From contig NC_061869.1 of assembly GCF_907164915.1 (NCBI RefSeq), forward strand, positions 39,990,840 through 40,054,839: DNA of 64,000 nucleotides. The letters are read 5' to 3'. Positions 48,551-58,071 of the stretch are shown piece by piece. This DNA is from Impatiens glandulifera (Eukaryota > Streptophyta > Magnoliopsida > Ericales > Balsaminaceae). The notes under the pieces were generated by a model that did no database searches, had not been told where the DNA came from, and saw only the letters and a program-made list of their open reading frames with translations. Position numbers and translations under genes: made by a program. How positions within the stretch are numbered: the stretch's first letter is position 1; the number at the start of each line of letters is the position of its first letter.

Positions 48551-50220
48551 AATGTTTCGGGACCAAACTTCAAATGGAACATAAATAATCCTTCTTGGCT
48601 AATAATAGGTGACCCCTCTACACCTCTTAGGATCAGAAATCAATTGTTAGATGAGTATGCGAACTCTACTTTCATCTCACAGATTGAGCCTAAGAAGGTT
48701 GACGAAGCATTACTTGATCTAGATTGGATCCTTGCAATACAAGAGGAACTAAACTAGTTCGAAAGAAATAAAGTATGGCATTTGGTTCCAAGACCAACTA
48801 GTTAATCTGTCATTGGAACCACGTGGGTCTTTCGCTACAAACTTAATGAATATGGTTTGGTCACGAGGAACAAGGCTAGACTAGTGGCCCAAGGCTACAC
48901 ACAGGAGAAAGGAATTGACTTCGAGGAGTCATTCGCTCATGTTGCCAAACTTGAGGCCATTCGAAATTTTCTAACATTTGCTACTTTTAAAAACTTCAAG
49001 GTTTTTCAAATGGACGTTAAGAGTGCATTTCTTAACGGAATAATTAATGAGGAGTTTTATGTTGAGTAGCCTCCCAGTTTTGAAAACCCTGTCTTTGTGA
49101 GTCATGTTTTCATATTCGATAAGGCATTATATGGTCTTAAGTAGGCTCCTAGAGCTTGATATGATACTCTTACTAAATTCTTATTTGATCATGACTTCAC
49201 TATAGAATCTGTTGATAAGACATTATTCAAGTTTGAAAAAAGATTCTCATATCTTACTTGTTCAAATATATGTTGATGATATTATCTTTGGGTCATCTAA
49301 CCCCAAATTGTGTGAGAATATTTCTAAGATGATGACAGATAAATTCGAGATGAGCGTGATGGGGAGTTAAGCTTCTTCTTAGGTCTTCAAGTTCGTCAAC
49401 TTGAAGGGGGAACCTTCATAACCAGGACAAGTACACAAAGGAGCTGTTGAAGAAGTTCGGCATGGAGAGTTGCTCTACTGCCTCAACACCCATGAGCTCA
49501 TCAATCAAGCTTGATAAGGATGAAGATGGTCAAAGTGTTGACATCATTGCATATCGTGGGATCATTGGTTCTCTGCTCTATATAATAGCTAGCAAGTCGG
49601 ACATTCTCTTCGATGTTGGTGTTTGTGGGAGATTTAAAGCTAATCTTAAACAATCTTATTATGTAGTTGCTAAAAGAATTTTAAAATATCTTAAGGGCAC
49701 TCAAAATGTTGGACTGTGGTATCTGAAAGATTTTAGTTTCAATTTGATCAGCTACTCTGCTGCAGACTATGCAGGTTGTAAGGTGGACAGGAAGAGCACC
49801 AGTGGAACGTGCCAATTCCTTAGTGATCGACTTATTTCCTGGTACAACAAGAAGTAGACCTCCAATGCAACCTCAACGGCTGAAGCGGAATATCTAGCTG
49901 TTGGGAGTTATTATGCTCAGTTGCTATGGATTCAACAACAATTGAAAGATTTCGGCATCCAGGCTGATGAATCCCCAATCTTCTGTGACAACACTATCGC
50001 CATAGTCATTACTTACAATCCGGTTTTGCACACGAGGACCAAGCACATAGATATCAGACAGCAGTTCATCCGAGATCATGTGGTGCAAAAGCATATCCGG
50101 CTAGAATATGTCTCAACCGATCAAAAAATGACTGATATCTTCACCAAGCCACTCCAAGAGACTAAGTTTTGTTACTTTAGAAATATTTTGGGTCTTCTAG
50201 ACCTTAACTTAATTTTCTAA
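48551..50220 (+). pseudogene. copia reverse transcriptase and RNase H, element C
   Basis: RT blocks: a [25 protein letters not shown] region (48830-48890), [15 protein letters not shown]-stop-PPSF, KALYGLK-stop-AP. Around 49262-49290 YVDD is intact in a shifted frame. RNase H from about 49600 has YSAADYAGCKVDRKSTSG, a WIQQQLKDFGI segment and the end KMTDIFTKPLQE, terminating at 50220. Stops at 48755, 49067, 49142 and 49855 fall at Gln codons, and 49157 at a Trp codon of the family consensus. Confidence 0.9.
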
Positions 50221-50944
50221 AAAACCACGGCATGCACATTGGGAGAAGCTTTCGCTTCTCAAAACATTTTGACTATATGATTTCATAAAATATTTGTTTG
50301 CATAAATTTAGAGGGAAAATGACTTAGTAAATCAATCAGACAAATAAAACTGGACGGTTTTCACCTTTTAAAACCGACCAGATCATTCGGCCGAAACAGA
50401 TGTAGATCAAACCGAACAGCTTAAGAAACTTGGAACTTAAGTCGATCGGTTATGTACGATTAGAATAAATACCGTTAGGTTAAGTTTTCGCGTTAAGCGA
50501 AGGCGGTTTTTCCTCAAATTAAATAATTGATCCCTTCAATACAGGATATGTGATATGTAGACAGCTATTTTTGCTATTTTCATTGAAAGTTTCGGTAGTC
50601 TCATCTTCGGATCAAAATGGGACAACTGTCTTATTTTTTCATTATCTGTCTATGCATATTCCCTCTCAGAAATTAAACAGTCATGTCTTAAGTAACTTGA
50701 AGACACATGTTTCTCAATGTTCAAAAGTATGACTAACATAAGTAACGGTTACTTTTCTTTCCCCAATGAACTTTAGGATGAACTTTAAATGACTTTCCCC
50801 TATTTAATGTTGAATTTATTGAGAGTAACTCACCAATCTGAAGCATTCCAAAATCCTTTTTAAATAATTATAAGTTACTACTTTCCTTCGATCTAGAACT
50901 TCCTTTCATAAACAAAAGTCATCTTCCCCCTTAGAAATCAAGAA
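50221..50944 (+). promoter_or_regulatory. Spacer with candidate promoter for accessory ORF C
   Basis: No ORF of note. CCTATTTAATG at about 50798-50808 is a TATA-like box some 140 bp before the ATG, and the intervening sequence is pyrimidine-rich. GGCGGTTTTTCCTC lies near 50502. The arrangement parallels the spacers of B, D, E and F, but the box is weak. Confidence 0.4.
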
Positions 50945-51682
50945 ATGAAAGCCTTTGCTCGTAACACTCTGGTCATCGATTTCGAGTATGTCTATTCCGT
51001 AATGATTGAAGAAATGACTTCAATGTTCCAATCCCTCGAGGATTCGGGTTTAAAGAAGTTCCTCAAGGGATCCCATGCCATTTTCGAAGAAAGTGTCTTT
51101 GAATTCTTTGAAAATGCAAGGGTAATTGAAGATATAATTATCCTGTCAAGAGTAAGATGAGAAGAATTATTCTTCTCCGAAGAAGACTTTTCCCAATTCT
51201 TCGACCTTCCAATGGAGGGGTTTTATGACTTTTCCACCTCTCCAAGCGACATTCTTTACGAAATGAAGCATCTTTTCTCAAATTCCGAGTTCGTTGTCGA
51301 AACTCATGGGATCAAATCTCTCCTAAAACTCGAGTTCTAGCTTCTCAATGATATCATTTCCAAGTCTATTCTAGTTAAAGAAGCAACAAATGTTTACTCC
51401 AAAAGGACTTTTGAGATAATGATGGCTATTACTAGGGGTATACCTATCAACTGGTCAAAAGTTATTTTCGACAACTTAAAGAAAATGATTTCATCTCCAA
51501 GAATGCTAATTGGATACGTTTCCCATCTTGGTAGTTTCTTCATCGATCTCGGTGTTCCTGTTGGACCCGGGGTTAAAATCAAACATTCTTGTGTTCTGGC
51601 CAATAACAGAGTCTACGACTACATCGCTAGGGTAGAAAGAGAAAAGACCAAGAAAATGCTCCTAGGGTCCCCAAGTCATTAG
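50945..51682 (+). pseudogene. Accessory ORF C, short form, two stops
   Basis: A single frame of about 245 codons from ATGAAAGCCTTTGC, with stops at 51158 and 51338 and no frameshift. It contains the family motifs in order: IDFEYVYS, EDSGLKKFLKG, EFFENA, LPMEGF, an EF-stop-LLNDIISKS segment (the stop sits where relatives have Gln or Cys), INWSKVIFDNL and a GVPVGPG segment. It lacks the basic and coiled-coil C-terminus of B and D, so short and long forms coexist in the family. Function unknown. Confidence 0.8.
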
Positions 51683-52853
51683 AATTCTTATTAATCTTTC
51701 CGATGTTGTTAAAATGGGGAGGGATTAATATTTTGTATATGCATTTGTGAACTGTGTTAATTTTAATGAAGTTATGTGCTATCAAGCAATTTTTTCTTTA
51801 TTAAATTTATTATAAATGTTATTTTCGTTTATGATTTATTAAAATAACCATTATAAATTACTCATGATTAATACAATAAATCATAATGAAATTTTCTTGG
51901 GAATACATTATGTTTTTCTAAATGGCGTCTTTTTGACATTTTAATTAATAGCGGTTTTGAAACTCGCATGTCATGTACTTTTATAAACATAGTGCATGCC
52001 AATGTAGAGGCACTCAAATGACTTGAATGTTAAGGAGGTGTACATTCCTTTTCTCAAGTGTGGTTGACTAATTAAATGATGAAAAAAATAAGGAACCTTT
52101 TATACTAGGGGCATTTTTATTAAAATTAAATTAAAAAAGTATTTCGTTAGTTAGCTTAAGTGCACAAGCTAAGCCTAGCTTAAGTGAACAAGCCATTTTG
52201 AATGACGGAGATTTATGTTTCTTAGCTCAAGAAGACAAGTTAATTCAACTGCAGAAGATTTTAGTTTAAGTGGACAAGCTAAACATAAAAGGTATGTGGT
52301 TTAAGTAGACAAGCAAAGTCAAACACACAATATATAGTTTAAGTAGACAAGCTAAGTAATTTAAAGTTTCATAGTTTAAGTGAACAAACTAAATATAAAA
52401 TAATTTAGCTTAAGTGGACAAGCTAAGAGACATTTCTTAGTTTAAGTGGACAAACTAAGTAATAGTCGGGTCAAAAGTAAAAACATTCCAAGGTTGTTAG
52501 TTTAAGTAGACAAACTAAGTCAACCACAAGAGTTTCGTTTCTTAGCTTAAGTGGACAAGCCAAGTATTTTAATATTTTTAGATTAAGTGGACAAGCCAAA
52601 CATAAAATAACATAGCTATAAGTTGACAAGTTAAAAGACCTTTCTTAATTTAAGTGGACAAATTAAGTCATAACACAAGTTTCTTAATTTAAGTGGAAAA
52701 TAAAATCAAATGTAAAGTTTTCGTATCATAGTTAAAGTGGACAAGTTAAGTCAAACACCATAACATTTTTAGTTCTTAGTTTAAGTGAAAAAACTAATTC
52801 AACCGTAAGGTTTTCGTTTCTAAGCTAAAGTGGACAAGTTAAGTCAAACACCA
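51683..52853 (+). repeat. Region ending in an array of AGCTTAAGTGGACAAGCTAAG-type repeats
   Basis: A purine-rich tract at 51715-51728 is followed by AT-rich sequence. From about 52140 to 52850 a ~20-bp inverted-repeat motif (TTAGCTT, centre AAGTGGAC, AAGCTAA) recurs about twenty times with irregular spacers. The array abuts the opposite-strand LTR at 52854. It may be the U3 part of a truncated LTR, perhaps the 3' LTR of element C, but its sequence does not match the 5' LTR. Confidence 0.65.
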
Positions 52854-54402
52854 TGAAAGGATCAGTGGCACCAATAGAGACAGGGGTCTAACTATTGATG
52901 ATAACTTCTAGAAAACGGTTTGATAGAAATCATGTTAAGGATTAATATCACTTTCTATTCTTCACAAACCTTTGCATACTCTTGAAGAGACTCAAGTGCG
53001 GAAACGTTTGTTTGGGTTTGAAGCTAAGAACGAATGAAAGAATGAAGGATAGAATGTAAACGACATAGAGAGTTGTTTATGGAAGTTCGGAGCAAAACTC
53101 TCTTACGTCACCCCTTCTTCTAACCATCGGAAGGATTCATTATACTTTTCTTAGAATCAAATATAGTTTCAGTGCTAGCTCACTATTGAATAGAACAGAC
53201 TCTGTTCAACTTACAGTATATTGAATAATATCACACAGCTAGACGATACTTTGATTGCATCTCTCTCTTGATGTACAAACACACAAACATAGTAAGTATA
53301 CAAGTGAGCAATTCGTAAGATCGATTGTAAGTTCGGCAGACTGACAGCTCGTCCGTTGTCCTTGAGGGTCTTTAAATATAGAACAGGTACCAATAGTCGA
53401 ATCTTCTATATTGACACGTAGCAAGTGCCCATTAGATAACCTCCATATTACACAGTACAACAGACACTATGCACAAAGATCGTGGTCGTACCAATCTGGT
53501 AGTGCGCCGAATATTCTTCTAGGATTGTCCTGCAAGAAACAAGTAGTGGGAAGAATATTTACTTACGTGGCATTAATTCATTGGATGCAACTCGTTGGCG
53601 TACTGATCTGCACGGATTAGTGGAGCAGGAGTAGCGTACAGCTAGTTGATCGTGGGTAGACGGATGCTAACTTCAAGCAACTACTGAAGCGATGCATTAG
53701 ACGTGCTCTAGTAGACTAACAAGTCTAATGTAGTTAGACGCCCCCGTCTAATAGCACGATCAATTAGACCACCAAGTCTAATGGAGTTAGACGACACGTC
53801 TAACTACGTGTCCCTTCAAACTAGTCTGAAAGTGATACACTCCCTGCGTCTAACTTTCATCTGTTAGACGGCACGTCTAACAACGTATGTTAAACTACAC
53901 GTCTAACTACGTATCCATTAGACTGCATGTCTAACTACGTCTGTTAGACTACACGTCTAACTACGTAAGTTAGACTACACGTCTAACTACGTATCGGTTA
54001 GACTGCACGTCTAACTACGTATCGGTTAGACTGCATGTCTAACTACTTATCTGTTAGACTGCACGTCTAACTACGTATCCGTTAGACTGCACGTCTAACT
54101 ACGTATCTGTTAGACTGCGCGTCTAACTACGTATCTGTTAGACTGCACGTCTAACTACGTATCTGTTAGACTGCACGTCTAACTACGTCTGTTAGACTGC
54201 ACGTCTAACTACGTACATCTAATAACCAATACGTCTAATGAACCTAATTCAGGCTAAGTCTAATTTAGCACGTTTTGATGCACCTGCATAAAAACAATTA
54301 GATGGCTTAGTTTCCTTCTTATTTAAGTTTTACACAAGTTCATCATCAAAATACCGTTAGTCAAAATGATTTGACACTTAGTCAAAATAATTTGACCCAA
54401 CA
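52854..54402 (-). repeat. 3' LTR of element G (1549 bp)
   Basis: On the minus strand it begins TGTTGGGTCAAATTATTTTG and ends GGATC-CTTTCA at 52854 (plus-strand start TGAAAGGATC). U3 carries a TTAGAC/GTCTAA array (54240-53690). A TATATTTAAAG box lies near 53382-53372. The hairpin and GTGACGTAAGAG block lie at 53145-53074. Confidence 0.88.
53690..54240 (-). repeat. U3 array of inverted repeats, element G
   Basis: About fifteen copies of GTTAGACTGCACGTCTAAC alternate with TACGTATC. Each copy is an inverted repeat related to the array at 32690-33370, but the spacers differ, so the two arrays were amplified separately. Confidence 0.9.
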
Positions 54403-54416
54403 ATTTCCCCCTTTTT
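54403..54416 (-). other. Polypurine tract, element G
   Basis: The minus strand reads AAAAAGGGGGAAAT immediately before the TG of the 3' LTR. Confidence 0.92.
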
Positions 54417-54607
54417 GATGATGATGTTAAAACTTTGCGCGATTAATTAGATAAAGACCCATCAAATTAAAAAAAATAGTAATACTTGTTCGCAAACTAC
54501 AGAAATAGGTTCCAAAAACCAATATTCCAAAAACCAAGTTTAAAAAAAAACAAGTTCGAAAACCAAGTTCACAAAGCAATAAAAGAAAGTTTAGAAGAAG
54601 ATAGATT

Positions 54608-56486
54608 ATTGATCTTCCCTTTTCACGATTAGATAGTTGAATTCTTCACCACTAAGAAGGTTTCGAAATGAAGGGAGAGAACGGCCACCACGATCATCGT
54701 TGCGACCTCCACCTCTTTTGGTTGGCCTGCAACTTCCTTCATCAATTGGTTATCTCTTAGATCTGGTGTCGGTCGACACACCTCCTCTACTGTTACCACC
54801 GCCTCTAGAATTTCCTTCCCCTTTTTAACATTATCATTGTCACGAGAAATGAGGTTCTTCCCTTTATTAGCAGCAGCTTCAGCATCTTAAACGGCCTGAA
54901 TTTTCCTTGCAAAGGAATCATCTTGTTCCATTTGCTCAGCATCAGCTCTACTCATATGACCTTGCATCTCAACCATTTGACTTTGAATCAAAGTCACTCC
55001 AGCCATAACTTCTTGATGAAGTTCAATGTTGATTTCTCTTTCACAATCATACATATCGGACTGCCGTTTGAACAGATTCTTTTCGAATTTGGTGTAAGTT
55101 TTGTTGAGGATGTTGATCTCATACGTGTTCCTCTTCATAGTTTTCTCAATTTCTTTATGAGTTTCAATGAGAGACGCAAATTTGTTCTTGTTTGATTTTT
55201 GATTCTTTACAATTTTCACCATTTTGGATTACAAGTCCACAACAGTCTTGTGAAGGGTGCTCATCATTTCTATCATAGACTTTAGTAACTTTGCACCACC
55301 AGCGGATGTTCCTTCATTTGATGAGACTTCTTGAGAGTTGGCGGGTGCGGTACGAATAGGACTGACATAAGTGTGAACCTGCAAGGATTTCTCTGGTTCA
55401 TCCTTCTTAGAAACATCTTTAGATTTTTCTTCATCACCCAGAATATCTTCACATACCTTGTGAATCTGATCAGACGTACCGTCGGAGTGAAGAGGAAGGT
55501 CAACAACATCATCATGAATGTTTGCAGCTGTAATTATCGGAGTTGGTCGAGGAGTATCTTTAGAACTTTCAGAAGACGTATCATTGTTGTCTTGTTCCCC
55601 TCAGCAGAAGAACTCTTATCATATTTCCTTTTATTTTGAGGGTTCCCCTCAAAATGTGCTTCAATAGGCTGACTAGCTTCAGCCTCCTTCTCTAGAGATG
55701 CCTGTGATTCGAGAACAGGGCATTCCAGCGCTTCTTCTTCTTGGGTTGCAATCGGTTGAATTGGTTCGATATTGATCACTTCTTCTTCAATGATTGGATC
55801 GGATTGAACTGGTTCCTCAGTCTGTTCAATTCTGGGTTGAGCCATAAGGCGTTTTTCTTCAACAGACAGACTTTCTAATTCCATGAGATGAGCAGCGGCT
55901 TGCTCATCTTCCAGAAGAATTAAATCAACATCATTAGAAAGTTGCATCGGTTCATCTTCATTTGAAGAATTTCCGAAAGGATTTACCCCTGAGCAGTCTG
56001 CTTCATGAACATACCAAAGTACTATAGAGATATAATCCTGCATGATTTCATCAAGTTTCTTCAGAGCCTTCTCCTCTGCATCAGCATTATTTTCCAAAGG
56101 TTTGAAGTTGTATTTTCTCGCTTAGAGCACAGGAAAAAGAGCTCGACCTCTCAGATTGGCTTCAACCAACTCTTTTCTCTTTAGAGCTTCATAAACGAAG
56201 TTTTAGTACATTTCAGGACTCTCTTTACAATGTTGACTAATTTTTACCATTTCTCGTTTATTCCTCTTCCTTTGATGACTTGATCATACTTATTGGACAT
56301 TCTGTTCATAACCCAGGTATCGAAGATATCGAACTTCGCAACAGCTTTTACTTTGGCTTGATCCATCATTAGGTTTACGATACATGTAGCCTTTGAGACC
56401 TCCTCATTAGAATAGGTTGCAATCGCCTTCCCTTTTCCAATAACCTAAACAGGTTTTGGAGCAGGCCTCGGTTCTCTGATGGTTAT
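54608..56486 (-). pseudogene. Accessory ORF G, C-terminal part
   Basis: From 56486 to about 55550 the sequence is partly open, with an acidic Glu-rich region (IEQTEEPVQSDPIIEEEVI and similar, 56097-55600). After one frameshift a second open stretch holds a coiled coil (55222-54887) with HKEIEKTMKRN and a QSQMVEMQGHM segment, then a Gly/Arg-rich tail ending near 54608. The layout parallels the C-terminal halves of A, B and D; the N-terminal domain is missing because of the insertion at 56487. Confidence 0.7.
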
Positions 56487-57757
56487 TGTTAGGATCTAGG
56501 TCGACGCTGGTGGACCGGGGGTTGGACCGGTTAGCGGTTCTCACTCGTAGGGTGGTGGTTAATCCGGTTAGAGATTAACACCGGGGTTTCAATACTACAC
56601 AACCTGTCACAAACCCTTGAACTAGGTTCAAGCGCGGAAGAGGTTTGCTTTCAGGTTGAAGCGGCACGCTTGTATGATAGGCACGGAATCGGTTTCGGAT
56701 GATGGAGATTTGAAGAATGGTGAGTCGGTTTCGGTAATCTGTATATTCGGTATGGTTAAGTTAGTCGGTTTGGAGCGGTGTGGTTAAATTAGTCGGTTAT
56801 ATAATGAAGCCAGCAGAAAGTAAATAACACAACAGATTTTTATGGATGTTCGGAGATAGAACTCCTACGTCACCCCTTCCTCTCGAAACCGCGAGAAGGA
56901 TATTCACTAAGGAATACAAATACAAGCCGATCGAGACTTATTCTCTGCTCGATAACACTCTTACAATTTACACCGAAATTGTAGAACACACTTTAAATTT
57001 CAACACTTAGGCTTTCTAGAATAGCACACTATTATCACTTGTAGTAAATGCTCTTAGCTCTTGTTATTCCAATGTATGTCCCACATTTACTCTTCTGCAA
57101 CTGCCTCTTTTTATAGGTGAAATATGCCAACGGTCATATTTCAAAGCCTTGAATCTGATTGGCTGATCAGAGATGCAGTGATTCAGTGTCTCAGAGTTTC
57201 AGACCTGCGGTCGTCTCAGACCTGCCGGTCTGTTCTTCCGGTTTGCAAGACAGACCTGCCGGGTTTGTCTTTTACTCAATGTAGGCAATGTCTGTTTGGA
57301 CAGTTGTCTGTACTTTGAAGATTTCCTTTCTGGCTTATCCCGAAGTAGAAGGATCCGGTAGTACTGTTTTCTGCAGCCTACAGTCTTTCCTCAGACTTGC
57401 ATGGATATGGAAGTATTCAGTCTGTTTCTTTGGTATCATTCTCAACAGATACCCGAAATATCTTCTTGTACTAGTCGGCCTCTTGACTTGGCCGAATGTC
57501 TTTTGGTAGTGAAGTAACCGGACTTCTTCCGGTTATTCTTGTCTTGTGGATAATCGGCTGTTTGATGGTTCCGGTTTTGAGCTTTGGCTGATCCTTCCTT
57601 TGTGCGGTCATATTCCGAATACTCTTGATCGGTTTGGTAGCTTGACCGGTTAGGTTTCTTCAGTTGGTTCTCTTGTTCATCCGGTCCGGTTCCTTGTTCC
57701 TGCATGGAAAGTTTATTTAAGTTAGGTTTATTCGAACCGGTCTAAATTTATCTAACA
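56487..57757 (-). repeat. 3' LTR (1271 bp) of the right-edge element
   Basis: The minus strand begins TGTTAGATAAATTTAGACC and ends GATCCTAACA at 56487. It has a TATAAAAA box (57114-57107). A strong hairpin follows (about 56900-56877), with complementary CTTCTCGCG and CGAGAGGAAG arms, and then GGGTGACGTAGGAG and CCGAACATCCATAAAA (to 56835). CCGGTT motifs are frequent as in the LTR of element B. Confidence 0.9.
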
Positions 57758-57930
57758 ATTTCTCCCTTTTTGATTATTTTATTTAAAATTATCAAAATCA
57801 TGTAAGTTTGCAACCGTAGGCCGGTTGTTTTGTTTGGCCGGATTTTTGACTTGGGAGAATTTTTCGAAAAATTTTGGAAAAGAAGTTTTGGAAGGGTCTT
57901 TATCTTTTATCTAACAATTTCTTCCTTTTT
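57758..57930 (-). repeat. Polypurine tract and upstream duplicate of the PPT-LTR junction
   Basis: The working tract AATCAAAAAGGGAGAAAT (57775-57758) directly precedes the LTR. A second copy, AAAAAGGAAGAAAT followed by TGTTAGATAAAAG, lies about 155 bp upstream (57930-57900) together with its AT-rich flank. The LTR start has therefore been tandemly repeated, as in element B. Confidence 0.8.
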
Positions 57931-58071
57931 GATTATTTTATTTAAAATTATCAAAACAAAGTAGAAATGCAAAATAAGGCCGGATTCAAAAATAACTTTA
58001 TATATATTTATAGAAGACCGGAAAAGACAAAGCATAAATACTAAGGCAAATAAGAAAAGGAAGGATAGTCC

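Larger units (their letters stand above)
43589..51720 (+). mobile_element. Ty1/copia element C with short accessory ORF
   Basis: Order on the plus strand: LTR (43589-45176), PBS, gag, protease, integrase, RT, RNase H (to 50220), a ~720-bp spacer, the accessory ORF (50945-51682) and a purine-rich AAAATGGGGAGGGA that may be the polypurine tract (51715-51728). A matching 3' LTR was not identified before the opposite-strand element begins at 52854. Gag is in one frame with only nonsense changes; pol shifts frame about three times. Confidence 0.88.
52854..56486 (-). mobile_element. copia element G: 3' LTR, PPT and accessory ORF tail
   Basis: On the minus strand an accessory ORF tail (56486-54608) is followed by a polypurine tract (54416-54403) and a complete LTR (54402-52854). 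The upstream part, expected to hold gag and pol, is separated by the element inserted at 56487 and would lie beyond the right edge. The LTR belongs to the same family as 32514-34561. Confidence 0.82.
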
